Below, piece after piece: positions 48,328-59,487 of a stretch of 64,000 bases of DNA. This DNA is from Ampullaceana balthica. Its lineage: Eukaryota > Mollusca > Gastropoda > Lymnaeidae. Position numbers and translations under genes: made by a program. Within the stretch, counting starts at the first letter, position 1. Every line of letters begins with the position of its first letter. The stretch is taken from contig CALYLW010000121.1 in the NCBI GenBank assembly GCA_944989445.1, positions 393,001-457,000 on the forward strand, given 5' to 3'. The notes under the pieces are model-generated. The model did no database searches, had not been told where the DNA came from, and worked only from the letters and a program-made list of their open reading frames with translations.

Positions 48328-48379
48328 CTGGAGACGGGGAGACATGTTTGTGCTTCTTGGAACACAGCAGGCTTGACAT
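48328..48379 (-). CDS. PALD1: Paladin coding exon 1 (start codon exon)
   Basis: Encodes residues 1-17, MSSLLCSKKHKHVSPSP, plus one base of codon 18. The start is supported by an in-frame TGA nine bases upstream of the ATG, so the frame cannot extend further 5'. The donor is a strong CAG|GTGAGT. The leftover base G joins the first two bases (AA) of exon 2 to give Glu18, so phases agree. The product is a short, basic, low-complexity N-terminus, which is usual for paladins. The sequence just upstream (48380-48480) is comparatively GC-rich and is probably 5' UTR; I cannot locate the transcription start or decide whether further non-coding exons exist upstream. Confidence 0.78.
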
Positions 48380-49493
48380 AATGCTTCAGGCCTGGCGCCC
48401 TATCCCGCCACAGGCTGTCTGAATGCACTCCGGTGTTGATACACTCAGTCGGCGCGGCTATTTGTCCGGTGCACAGCGAATATAAATTAAAGTTTCAAGT
48501 TTCGCGACGATTGCTGTTTGTTTGTTTTGTTTTTTTTTAACTTGCTCTTACATTGAAACCCAAAACAATTAAACGTGAGTCGTGTAATAAGACTGATGCT
48601 CGATATGGCTTTACATCAATTATAACAAACTAAAAACACACAAAAATCAAACTGTATTCAAAATATTGGATAGTTTTAACTGCTTAAAAGTTTCAAAACA
48701 CATTTTTTTAAAAAAGAAATCCGTATACATTCAGGCCGTTTAAATTCAGTCAGCTATCTTTGAACTATCTTTTTTGTGTACAAAGAACGTCGCGATAAGT
48801 TCAATTGGCTCAAACCGCAACAATAAATCAAATATGATCGATGAAAAGAACTTCACTGTTAAATTATCCGTTTTGAAAGAAACTACAGACTACCTGCAAG
48901 TACGCATTTCACAATGATTAATTCAAACGATATTCGCCCATTTTTTCCCTCCTGCAATTATTGTTCAGTTGTTGTTTTGTTTGTTTTTTAAATTGTTATG
49001 TGTTAAGCGAAGAGCTTCTGACAAACTTCCATCCAGATGGTTTACGTGGAATGTCGAGGTGTAAACATTTCAATGTGTCACCTGACATGACGGGACTGGA
49101 CTTGAGTCGATCATTACCCCTGTCAACACCGGGGAGTCTGGCTGGGTTCTTGGACACAAGTCAAAGTAATTGCGATGGGGAGATAATTTTAGAACAGCCC
49201 AGTGGACGCCTAAGTGTCGAGCGGAGTTAAGGTAAAAGGGTTGATTCGTAGATCTTCACTTGCGCTTGAGATACTGCAGTGAAACGAATTGGAGGGACCC
49301 TAATTCAGATTACGGAGTTGGGAGGGGGGGGGGTATCGGAGGTGATTAAGGTAAATTGTTTGACTCATGGATAAATCTATGTCGAGCGAACACTACAATC
49401 TCCAATAAAGTCAGACAAATTTCTAGTGCGAATGTTCCGATTACGTTTAAAAATTGCCTTGAAAGAAATGTTAACGGGTGAGGAAGTCTTAGT
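48380..49493. other. Upstream region of paladin; unassigned frame at 48961-49230
   Basis: 48380-48480 is probably the 5' UTR/promoter-proximal part of paladin (minus strand). 48961-49230 is less AT-rich, open for 89 codons on the plus strand, preceded by a pyrimidine-rich stretch with AG at 49007-49008 and followed by AAG|GTAAAA. It could be an exon, but I recognise no family and would not call a gene. A G-run lies at 49322-49332. Confidence 0.35.
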
Positions 49494-49501
49494 GTTTAGT
49501 C

Positions 49502-49682
49502 CAAGAGTCGGCAACCTGCGGCTCTTTCGATGTCAAGATGCGGCTCTCCAGTTCCATGCGAAAATACTAATAATTATATCCTTTTATTTTCAAAACTCAT
49601 GTTATTGGTTCTTTTTTAAAAAATGGGAAATTTTTTAGTTGTAACTTTTGGCTCTTTCGTCTCAACAGGCTGCCGACCCCTG
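49502..49682. mobile_element. hAT MITE with perfect 8-bp duplication
   Basis: Left end CAAGAGTCGGCAACCTGCGG; the right end, reversed, is CAGGGGTCGGCAGCCTG. Flanked by identical gtttagtc at 49494-49501 and 49683-49690. 181 bp, no coding capacity. Its right end merges into a 24-bp tandem array built from that end and the duplication. Confidence 0.93.
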
Positions 49683-49905
49683 GTTTAGTCTTATTGCTGA
49701 ACCCTGGTTTAGTCTAATTGCCGACCCATGGTTTAATCTAATTGCCGATCCCTGGTTTAGTCTAATTGCCGACCCCTGGTTTAATCTAATTGCCGAGCAC
49801 TGGTTTAGTCTAATTGCTGACCCCTGGTTTAGTTTAAATTCCGACCCCTGGTTTAGTCTAACTGCCGACCCCTTTTTTAGTCTAACTGCCGACCCCTGGT
49901 TTAGT
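49672..49905. repeat. 24-bp minisatellite derived from a MITE end, about 10 copies
   Basis: Each unit is gccgacccctg (the transposon terminus) + gtttagtc (the target-site duplication) + taatt. 24 is a multiple of three, giving an 8-residue period (ADPWFSLI) on the plus strand and its antisense; neither is a gene. Confidence 0.95.
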
Positions 49906-51558
49906 ATAATGTTATAATTTAAAGGACATGGTGCACATATCTTGTTTTCACCCAGCATTTAGAAAAACGTTTCAAGATGCGGCATTTAATTCATGTATGG
50001 ACGTATATTTTATATTTCGACACAAAAAACACGCAGAAATACATACACAAACACACACACAGCCACACAGAAACAAGCACAAAAATAACGAGCAATCAAG
50101 CATAAACATAAAACACACACGCCAACACACACCAACACACAAACAGACTCTCACAAACACACAAACACACACATTCAAATGGTTGTGAAGAAGAGTAGTT
50201 GTTTTTAAAAACGCACAATAAAGTTGAAGATATTTTAAAATTTTGAATACACTTTACAGTAAAGTTCTTAGATGAAATCATTTTTTTAACTACTTACATT
50301 TTGGTTTGGTACTGTCAAGATTAATCATGCGTTCAATTCATTTAGTTCTATAATTCGCCTTAAGCATTTTATTGTTAATCATCTATCATTTCTTTATTTC
50401 GTTTTTTTTGGCGATAATTAAGGTTTTTAAAAATTGACACCTTTGTTTTGAAGCGTGATTATTGCTCATGATTAGCGGAAATTTTCTAACGCAATTTCCC
50501 ATTCGAAAAATTGCGTTTATATATTTGAAATGTCTGTCTTGTCTGTTCGAGCTTGATCATACAATTCCTCTTGAACCATACCAGATAGAGGGTTCGGGTG
50601 TTTTGCAAATATGTTAAGGAGGTCCCAAGGATGTGCACGGGCCCACAAAAATACCGAAAAGGTTTACTGGATTTCCTGGAAAATATATATATATATGAGT
50701 ATTTTGTAATTTTTCTCGCCAACAATAACATCTATCGGGTTGAAACAAACGCCAAACGATAGCTAATAATATTTAGAACAATGTTGCAGATGGAATTTTC
50801 GCAAAAACTCTTTTCGTTCGACTCCAGTAATTTTAGCTGCAATTTGTAGATAGTTATTGTTTTGTTTAGTTTGAGAATTATTGATTTGAAATTACTTTTA
50901 ATGTAATCTAGAAAGATTTCCCCTGAATTTAAAAAAAATCGGAAATACTTTGTTGGAAATTACGTATAAATACTCATTCGAGTTTTTATTACTTGTTCTT
51001 TTTAATGAATGTAATAATTATCATTGTTAATGTAGCTCATTAGCATGAAATAACTGTTCGGACAAAGTTTGTATACAAAATTATTACTTAAACGAAGCAA
51101 GAAAATTTGTCAAAATATCCGCCTGGCTATGTAATATTTGTGTGATAATTGACACTTTCAATGCTGTAAAGATTGTCGATTGATTTACATTCTTATTTCC
51201 ATGAAAATAGTTATCCAGATATTAACCACATAAACTTCAAGCAGTCAAGTAGACATTACGAAAACCAACGTTTCGTATTTCTCTTCGAAAAAGCAATATG
51301 GGTTATTTATTTTCGGGCATCATTGATTTCTTACGAACTCTTGCAGGCAAGCCATTTCGAATAACATTTGTTACATATTTCTCTGCCTGTAAATTTAACG
51401 GACGGCAGGCAATCTTGCAAATGATGCTCCAGATTGTTCCGCCGACAGCAGCGTGTATATTGTCAGACGGAATCCAATAAACGACGTCCCACCGACCCAT
51501 TCAGCTTGCAGCCAAAAACAAAAGGCAACACCTACACCATTTCCTAAACAGTAAACAG
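49906..51558. other. Upstream region, nothing certain
   Basis: Includes an (AC)n-rich stretch at about 50040-50172 and a short TA tract at 50683-50696. A 60-codon plus-strand frame at 51298-51480 and its antisense are open, but neither resembles a known family. Confidence 0.4.
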
Positions 51559-52471
51559 GCTGAGGTGCATGTTTGTCTAAAGTCTAGCTACCACCAAAAA
51601 TGCTGAGGTGCATGTGTCTCTAAATTCTACCTACCACCAAAAATGTTGAGGTGCATGTGTGACTAAAGTCTACCTACCACCAAAAATGGTGAGGTGCATT
51701 TGTGTCTAAAGTCTACCTACCACCAAAAATGCTGAGGTGCATGTGTGCCTAGAGTCTACCTACCACCAAAAATGCTGAGGTGCATGTGTGTCTAAAGTCT
51801 ACCTACCACCAAAAATGCTGAGGTGCATGTGTGACTAAAGTCTACCTACCACCAAAAATGCTGAGGTGCATGTGTGACTAGAGTCTACCTACCACCAAAA
51901 ATGGTGAGGTGCATGTGTGCCTAGAGTTGACCAGCCACCAAAAATGCTGAGGTTCATGTGTGACTAAAGTCTACCAACAACCAAAAAGACTGAGGTTAAA
52001 AGTGGCTAAAGTCTACCAACAACCAAAAATGCTGAGGTGCATGTGTGCCTAGAGTCTACCTACCACCAAAAATGGTGAGGTGCATGTGTGTCTAAAGTCT
52101 ACCTACCACCAAAAATGCTGAGGTGCATGTGTGACTAAAGTCTACCTACCACCAAAAATGCTGAGGTGCATGTGTGCCTAGAGTCTACCTACCACCAAAA
52201 ATGCTGAGGTGCATGTGTGCCTAGAGTCTACCTACCACCAAAAATGCTGAGGTGCATGTGTGCCTAGAGTCTACCTACCACCAAAAATGCTGAGGTGCAT
52301 GTGTGCCTAGAGTCTACCTACCACCAAAAATGGTGAGGTGCATGTGTGCCTAGAGTTGACCAGCCACCAAAAATGCTGAGGTTCATGTGTGACTAAAGTC
52401 TACCAACAACCAAAAAGACTGAGGTTAAAAGTGGCTAAAGTCTACCAACAACCAAAAAACTGAGGTTAAAG
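51559..52471. repeat. 43-bp minisatellite, about 21 copies, with higher-order repeat
   Basis: Unit gctgaggtgcatgtgtgcct then agagtctacctaccaccaaa then aat. A variant block (gagttgaccagccacc, then ggttcatgtgtgactaaagt, then gactgaggttaaaagtggct) occurs twice about 430 bp apart, i.e. ten units, so a multi-unit block was duplicated. Confidence 0.96.
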
Positions 52472-54029
52472 TGACTAAACAACCAACAACCTACCACAAA
52501 AAAATGCTGAGACGGAATTAAGTATATAAACCCCCAAACATGCTGCGGTGGTTGTTATTTATCCGAACATTTCTTCCTTATTATCGACCTTCAGGTTTAG
52601 GAGAGCCAGCAGCAAACTGAAGCAGAACTGAAGAAGATTTATAATAATGGAGCAACTTAAAGGAATTCGACAGACAGAGATTTATTGGTCACGAAGCGTT
52701 GGGGGTGAAAAATGGGATTTCCCGAAAATTGCAAGCGCGCTCATAACGTGAATAATACGGTTGGAAAGTGTGTCCTTTATTGCCAGAGCTCGCGCGATGT
52801 TTGGCTAGGCTTAAAGCACACGGGCTGCTCGATCAAATGAGACATAAACGATGCTAGGCGTGGGTTCTCAAACTATTGTTCCTGTTATATTGGCCTCAGT
52901 TTTCTTGTTTTGGGCTTGGCTCGATGTTTCACCTGGGGAAAATATAGCGTCCTGTTTAACAGCGTTCGAGAATCGATGATTTCAGATGTTCAAATTATAT
53001 TGAACAGATGCAGGCATGAGTATAAAATTGAGATGCTGACTGGACATCAGGCCAGGATGTTAGAAGAAGATAAAGAAGAGGGATTGCCGCAGACGTCGTC
53101 AGATTTTTACATGCAGAGAGAGAGAGAGAAATAGAGTCACCGAATGATCAGCTTCCATTATTTACCACCGAAGACTTGCCCCCATACCGTCACACGTGGC
53201 GCAAGCTCTCAGCCATTAACTTCTCCCAAGCCCCCTGGGATAGCGTCATCGCCCTGCACTGTGCGTATGTATATTAGATGGGAGTGCACAAACGCATTAA
53301 GGCATCGACACCAGCCCCCCCACAACCCAGAACAGAACCGTCCCATGGGTGAATTATTTCGGGGGGGGGGTAGAGTGCGGTCGGGGCGGTTAGGGGGATT
53401 CCGATGGCAAAGTGGAAATATATAAGAGCTGATCAGTTACACTCAGCGAATAGAAGAGAGCTCATGGCAATGTCAAACTGTGGGTTGGGGGGGGGCGGGG
53501 CGACGCGGGTAAATTTTAAGCTTAGAGCAACGTTAAACTTTTATAGGAGGGATAATCATAGGGTTTCTTTGATCAATCATTAATCCAAAAAAACCAGCAG
53601 GCAGCTAGGCCTGCGGTGTGTTTGTGGGGGGAGGGGTGGTGTTGAATTGATTGATAACTGAGGTTAGAGGACCATCATGGGGAGTTAACGGTGTCTACAT
53701 GAGGGCAAGCCTTTCAAACAATTATCCTCTCCCCCCCGCCCCCTCTGGACCTCTCGTGACTGTTACTATTTTTTTTTGTTTTTTTTTAAAAAATATTCTG
53801 ATTAAGTTTTGAAAAGTTTTGATTCCATCCTCTACCTACGCCCCTGGACAGCCTGAGTCTGACCCTAGAATTAACCCTGAAAGTAAAACTTCCTTGAAGG
53901 AACAGCATACATTTTTTAAAGAAAAAGAAAGCATTTAGTTAAGAAGAGTCTTTTTTAACACAATTACACTCGTATTTAGCTGCTGTCAAATTAAATTAAC
54001 AATTTATCTATGAATATAAATTTGCCTTT
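52472..54029. other. Upstream region, nothing recognised
   Basis: 52660-53450 is GC-richer with several G/C runs (53347-53360, 53484-53500). No exon or RNA gene could be identified. Confidence 0.4.
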
Positions 54030-54142
54030 TTTTCAAACTTCTTCATCTTCTTCGTTCTCAAAATCTTTTGATAGAGGATTTAGACAGCAAGTCCTATATT
54101 TGTGATGAACTGCGCTGTGTCTGTCAGTTGGCCCAGTCCACC

Positions 54143-55044
54143 TCAGAGTTTGTCATCGATGGGTAGCTTCCTGGGGCCATATGTCTGGTAATGGTGGTAC
54201 AGAGGGCAGTTTTGGAGAACATGTTCCGCATTTTCCGCAGCTGTCCCGCAGGGGCACATTTCGCTTTCTCCAATTCGAAGTTTGCGGAACATGTGTTGCC
54301 TAAGTTTTTTGTGGCCCGTCCTTAGCCTGAAAATGATGTTTTGTGATTGGCGGGGGAGTTTGAAGTATGCATCACTTTTTGTGTGGTTTTCTTTAAGCTC
54401 GGACCATCTTTCAGATTCACTTCTTTTGAGAATTGCCTTGATTTCTTCGTGGTGTAGAGATGGCTCTGCCTGGTTTTGACTGCCTGCAGTTTTTGCCAAG
54501 GAGTCAGCAGTGTCATTTCCTTCAAGTTCCACATATCCAGGGATCCATTGGAGAATACGTTCTTTTGTTATTTTGCTCAGATTCAATAGTTCTGTACTGA
54601 GTGTCTGATTGATCAAAGAGTTTGGGTTTTTGAGAGACTGAAGCACTGTCTTAGCATCAGTGAGGATGACAATCTGGCTGTTTTTAGAGTGGGGGATCAC
54701 TTGTTAGAATTTTTGTGGCAAGCTCTAGTGCTTTCCTTTCTGCTCTAGTGCCTTCTGAGAGACTTCCTATGGCAGTAGCTTTTTCAAGGTGTTCTCCGTT
54801 AGGCCACTCTATAAGAATGCCGGCTCCTCCAATTTTTTGTGGCTTTTTCTGAGGAACCATCGGTGTAGACTCTTATCCAGGAATTTTCAGGATATAGTTC
54901 TTTGATGATGTTATTTACTGTTACTCTTAGTATGTCACTTGTGTAGTCAGATTTTTTTCCTATGCTGATTAAGTTGCCTCTGATTATTAGAGGTGGACTT
55001 GGGTCCCAGGGTGGGAAGTGGCTGTGGGGAATGTGTCGCTTCAA
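54143..55044 (-). pseudogene. LINE RNase H domain and zinc knuckle
   Basis: RNase H blocks: WIRVYTDGSSEKAT (first Asp), ILTDAKTVLQSL (third acidic residue) and WIPGYVELEGNDTADSLAK (GN.xAD motif; the usual H is replaced by Y in the WIPGH position). The tail has HKKLRQHMFRK and CPCGTAAENAEHVLQNC, a C-x-C-x(7)-H-x(4)-C knuckle. The RNase H part is split by a frameshift near 54700-54800; the last 185 codons are open to their stop. Confidence 0.88.
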
Positions 55045-55404
55045 TCACAATGTTATCAATTTTATGTTTTGTTTTTAGATGTTTGGCTTCTTGTATAAAG
55101 TTTGTTCTTTTGAGTCTTTTTGTTGAGTAGGATTTTTGCAGCTTTGGGTTTTAGAGTTTGATGTCCTGATGCTTCTAATTTGGTGAACTGTGTTAAGTTT
55201 TTGGTTTCTCGTCTAACTTCCATAGAGCTTAGGGTAGCTAGGTCCTCCATTGCTCTGTTTGGGGTAGTTTTCATTGCTCCTGTAATTATTCGAAGCCCTA
55301 GGTTTTGAACTTTGTCTATTTTTTGGAGGTTGGATTTGGCCGCTGTGCCCACACTGTGGATCCATATTCTAGGGTAGATCTTATATCGCTGGTTTATGTT
55401 TTCT

Positions 55405-56584
55405 TCAGGATGGAGTGGTTTGCGCCCGCAGTCTGAACCAGCTAGTTTTTTCATCAGTGCCAGTCTTTGTATTCCTTTTTTTGTGTGTGTTATCTATTTG
55501 GTTTCTCCAGGTTAGCCTTGGGTCAAACGTAACTCCTAGATATGTCAGATTGTCATTTTTTTCCAGGACTATTTTGTCTAAGGTTAGTTTGATGCTTTCG
55601 TTGTTTGGTTGAAAGGGAGAACATTGTGTAGGTAGTTTGTTTTTGGAATTTATGGTCATACCCCATTCTTTAGACCATAGGTTGATGTTGGTCAGTGCTT
55701 CTTTTAGCCTAAATTTTGAAGTGCCTGTGTATTCTTCTATGCTAAGTAGAGCCAGATCATCAGCGTACATGCTGTCTTTTACTTTTCTAGGAATAATTTG
55801 TAGTAAGTCGTTTATGAAAAATTAGAAACAGTGTGGGTGACAGAACACCTCCCTGGGGGACTCCATTGTGTATCGTAGCTGAGTTGCTACATTTTGCTCT
55901 GCATTTTTGACTAGAGCCTTGCGATTGGTTAAATATTCTGTAATCCTGTTTAACATTCGGTGGGATACATGGGTATTTTGTAACTTTAGAATTATACATT
56001 CTTTCCAGACCTTATCAAATGCTTTTTCTAGGTCAACCCAGACAACGGTTGTTGATTTCTTTTCCTGGAAGCCATCTTCTATTTCTTGGGCTATGTATGC
56101 TATTTGATCTTCCGTTGATCTGCTCTTCCTGAATCCTGCCAGTTCATCTGCTAGTAGATTTTCGGATTCAAGTATCCACATCAGCCTATTGTTAACCATT
56201 CTTTCCATCAGTTTGCAGATGCAACTGGTCAGACTAATTGGGCGGTAGCTGTCGACTTGGCTCCTTGGTTTGCCAAGTTTTGGTATAGGAATCATGATAA
56301 CTTTTTTCCAAATAGTTGGGATTTTTCCAGACTTCCAGCTGGCATTGAATATTTGTAGTCGTTTTTTTCTTAGCCAGGGGTCCTAGGTGAATGAGCATAT
56401 CATTTGAGATCTTGTCTGTTCCTGGAGCTTGTTTGGGTTTGAGGAGTTTCAAAGAGTCCTTGAGCTCTTTCATACTTAGGTTTGCAATCATTCCATGAGA
56501 GTGTGGTGTAGCCATTGTCTGAGCTTTTTCTATTTTATCTTTAACTTCTTTGGATCTTTGTTCACTGATATTGATATTACCCAC
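55405..56584 (-). pseudogene. LINE reverse transcriptase domain
   Basis: Blocks in order: PKQAPGTDKISNDMLIHL, SYRPISLTSCICKLMERMV, GFRKSRSTEDQIAYIAQEI, WVDLEKAFDKVW (first catalytic Asp), GVPQGGVLSPTLFLI and MYADDLALLS (the YADD box with two catalytic Asp), then a GMTINSKNK thumb motif. All catalytic residues are visible but are spread over three frames, so no intact enzyme is made. Confidence 0.92.
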
Positions 56585-57149
56585 GGTACCAAAGTGGGTT
56601 AAAAATTTTTGAGCAGCTTCACGGCCTGAGAGTTTTTTTATTGTCTGCTTCTAGGACTATTGGAGAAGATTGGTTTTCCTCTTGGTTAAGACTTTTTGCA
56701 ATATTCCATAGTTTATGTCAATCTCTGTCTACATTTAGATGTTCGGTTTTTTCGTGCCAGCTTTTCCTTATAGAAGAGAGATGTTCCTTTCTGAAGATTG
56801 CATTTGCGGCTTTTAGTTGGATATTGTTTTCTACTGTTGGGGATTTTTCTGCTAGATTTCTTGCGTTGATGGATTCGATGTGAAGTTGTTCTAAATGTTG
56901 AGACCAGTTTGGTATGTAATTTATTCTGGCTCCCCTGGGGATAGATTCCTTAGCGACTTTGAGGAGAGCTCTAGAGAAATCAGAGTAGGATTTGTTTTAC
57001 CCGGTTTGTTTTGCAGTTGATGTTCGTCATCATCTGTTAAGCGGGCAAAGAGATCCCAGTTTGCTTTCTTGTAATTCCATCTGGGAAGGGTGGAGTTTTC
57101 TATGGGCAGTTGAATGGTTTCTATGTGTATGAGAATTGGTCTATGGTCA

Positions 57150-57612
57150 CTAGTAGCAAGTTTGGTCAGCGACTTCTCTTTTACTTCCTTTGGATAATTT
57201 GTTTGTAGCAAAGGCTAAGTCTGGTGTTGATGTTGTCATCCATACTCTGGAGTAGAAGGTAGGAGTGTCTGCTAGTTGGTTTAGGAGAATTAGACTGTTT
57301 TCAGTTTGCCATTCCTCAACTTCTTCTCCTCTGGCGTTTAGGTCTGAGTATCCCCAACTCTGGGAATGGCTGTTCATATCACCCAGTATTAGATATGCTT
57401 CATTGTTTAGGATTTGAATTCTCTCGAGTTCTAGTTCTTTGTCTGATGGGCAGTAGCAGTTGAAGACGTTTATGTCCCCTCCTGGGAGGATTAGCTTGGT
57501 CCCCAATATTTCTGATTGAGTTGAGTTGGGTATAAAGATATCTGTAGTTGGTATGTTGTTTTTAACTAAGGTTAGAATTCCCCCTTTGCAGCACACAATT
57601 AATGTATTGCAA
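57150..57612 (-). pseudogene. LINE endonuclease domain
   Basis: Has GGILTLVKNNI, ILGDMNSHSQSWGYSDLNAR (the D-x-N catalytic motif with the H..WG block) and TPDLAFATN; the final S-D-H motif (LATSDHRPILIHIE) follows at about 57130-57175 in another frame. The first strands of the domain are absent because of 5' truncation. Confidence 0.85.
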
Positions 57613-57962
57613 AATAAGCACCTATCCATTTTTCAAGTGTAATGAGTTGTACGCAACAGTCAGCTGAGCTGCTTTGATGAGGTCGTTTGTGAGCTTCTTT
57701 GATGAGGTAGTTTGTGCATCAAATCTGTACCCAAATGCTACAATCAAACGAAGACAGAAGCTGCCCCACAATCGATGCCATAGAATGACGCTTAACGTAA
57801 TTCCCATTGTGCTACGGGGGCTATCATAGATTTCATGAAATTTTAAAGCATTTTTTCTGATTGATGGAGTCACCCCTTGGATCGTTCACACTGATGATAT
57901 TGTACTTTAATCTTCAAGGTGTTTACGCCTTGTCATATCAGGCGGAAATCTATTAATAGGAC
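57613..57962. other. Spacer with unassigned minus-strand frame
   Basis: An 83-codon minus-strand frame (57622-57873) abuts the truncated LINE. I do not recognise it and it does not continue the endonuclease. Confidence 0.4.
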
Positions 57963-58012
57963 TAGGGTTGCCAGATGGCTGTCTCAAAAATACCGGACAT
58001 CTGGCAACCCTA
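57963..58012. repeat. Short palindromic element
   Basis: Perfect 15-bp inverted arms TAGGGTTGCCAGATG (57963-57977) and CATCTGGCAACCCTA (57998-58012) around a 20-base loop. It ends six bases before the truncated SINE. It could be a minimal MITE. Confidence 0.85.
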
Positions 58013-58018
58013 AATAGA

Positions 58019-58255
58019 ACCGATGGTCACGGGTTCGAATCTCCATGAAGGCAGTGATTTATCCCGAGGCCAATGGTGTCCCTGAGTCCCAACAGCTCCG
58101 AATAGGTACCTGAAACTAGTTAGGGAAACATAGGGGCTGGGAATAGCGTGTAACCCTCTTAGCCATGGTCTGTGAAAGCTGCTTCACTTGGACATAGTCT
58201 TCGCACGCAATAATCTTCTGTATAGAAGGAGCGTCTGTATAGCTAAGACAGATTC
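58019..58255 (+). repeat. tRNA-derived SINE, 5'-truncated
   Basis: Starts within the tRNA-like head (accgatggtcacgggttcga retains the B box; the A box is absent) and matches the copy at 4944 through the body to CGCAATAATCTTCTGTATAG, AAGGAGCGTCTGTATAG and a short ctaag end. Loss of the A box would prevent RNA polymerase III transcription. Confidence 0.85.
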
Positions 58256-58984
58256 CATCAGATATAATTCAAATATCCAGGTATTCTGTGCGGACTTACT
58301 TAAAATATATTTGTTACTTCTGCGTTAATGTAAGTCGGCTGTAGTACACATGGCCAAAAAAAAACATATTTCGTTAAGAAAATCTTACCTAAAAATAGTA
58401 ACTTTATGGTCTCAGAAGTGAGACACCCTATTGCAGCATTTATGAGCAATATGCATTGAAATTTTTGTCTGCTCTCTAATCGACTGCTACGCTTGTTTTC
58501 ACGTGTAAAGTATTTCGATATATTTTTTCTTTAGTTTTAAAATGTTGCCCACAGCATGGTACAAAAGTTTTGAAATATAAAACATGGCTTAATTAGGAAC
58601 ATAAAACATTGAGCTTCTTATCAATTAAATTAACTTGCAATGAATACTAGCCGATGCAAAAACGTAGAAATAATTCGTTCTTACACATATTATATATAAT
58701 CACAAATTTATCGTTCTTTTTTTTCTTTTTTTTTCTTTAATTTCACGAATGTATGACTTTTTCTGTAGCGGTATTGAGAATATCATAAAGAATTAGGTAA
58801 CGGTGATTATTCTGATCATGACGTCGTATTTTATTATTATTTATTAATATTTTTATAATTAATATTATTACAAACTGATTATTTCAAGGTGTTCATAGAA
58901 TTATTGCATTATTATTAAAACTAATATTATTATAAGTATTCTTGTTATTATCATATATATATTTACCCTTAATTATGTATGATT
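58256..58984. other. Upstream region, nothing recognised
   Basis: AT-rich with attatt-type simple sequence at 58830-58950. Confidence 0.4.
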
Positions 58985-59487
58985 GACTCACTTGGGCCTA
59001 ACGCTAAGGGACATCACTCTTCTCTTTTTTTAAAATTGGAAATATAGACTTAAAACTAATAATCATTTTGGTTTCCAGATTAACATTAACCAAACAACGC
59101 ACGAACCTTTGACGTCAGCATTTGTGTTGTATAACAGTGCTGACTGACTCAAAGAGTTATTTTTTGGTGTAGTAATTTGGTGCGCTGCTTTCTAAAATTA
59201 GTTACAAAATCTTGTGGTGATTATCACGGTAAAAATATTATAAAAATAATTTTTGTACATTTCAGGAATATTTAGTATTTATCATACAAGGATAAGTAAC
59301 TTGTGCTTTTGACCCCAGAAAAAGTGAGCGCCATAGGCGCCCTACAACCCCTATTATAAAACGTTTGGGTACATTTAAGGAAGTTTAATATTACGTATTT
59401 ATCATACAAGGACAAATGAGTTGAGCTTTTGAAAAAGGTGGGCGCCGTAGGCGCCCTAAAAAAGTGGGCGCCGCGGCACAACCTAGT
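58985..59487 (+). repeat. Family C repeat copy
   Basis: Carries CCTAACGCTAAGGGACATCA, TTTGGTGTAGTAATTTGGTG, AGGAATATTTAGTATTTATC and GGTGGGCGCCGTAGGCGCCC in the same order as the 15.8-17 kb cluster and ends gcggcacaacctagtt. Confidence 0.75.

Larger units (their letters stand above)
1398..48379 (-). other. PALD1: Paladin (PALD1-type) gene, 5' part, nine coding exons
   Basis: Gene-level entry. Nine exons with GT-AG junctions join in one frame (phases 1,0,0,0,2,0,2,0 between consecutive exons, then 0 at the last donor) and give 383 residues. Paladins are cytoplasmic proteins with two tyrosine-phosphatase-fold repeats; vertebrate paladin has been described both as an antiphosphatase and as a PI(4,5)P2 phosphatase acting in endosomal receptor trafficking (known of the family). 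Block order matches vertebrate paladin as I remember it: short basic N-terminus, NKVAPV block, GKYF and GQPT block, LNLRSEPVLF strand, IRKE helix, LPEMGLP loop, CX5R-like loop, then the YREGEYKAVQKL and VDAVIDECS helices. This covers the first repeat; the second must lie left of the window. Intron 1 is 20.7 kb; intron 6 is only 319 bp. Orthology is inferred from residue patterns, not from a search. Confidence 0.88.
54030..57612 (-). mobile_element. RNase H-bearing non-LTR retrotransposon (I/jockey superfamily), 5'-truncated
   Basis: On the minus strand the domain order is apurinic endonuclease, reverse transcriptase, RNase H, then a C-terminal zinc knuckle, which is typical of the I superfamily (I, Nimb and related clades). 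The endonuclease starts part-way, so the 5' end is missing, and at least six frame changes break the reading frame. 54030-54142 is 3' UTR. Clade assignment below superfamily is not possible by eye. Confidence 0.88.

Noticed and set aside
49648..49958. ADPWFSLI repeat peptide and its antisense
   Set aside because: Derived from a transposon end and its target duplication; no initiation or splice context.
51298..51480. 60-codon plus-strand gene (and antisense frame)
   Set aside because: Short, no recognised family, no splice or promoter evidence.
57622..57873. Upstream continuation of the LINE endonuclease
   Set aside because: The frame has none of the endonuclease N-terminal motifs and is separated from the domain start by an abrupt break.
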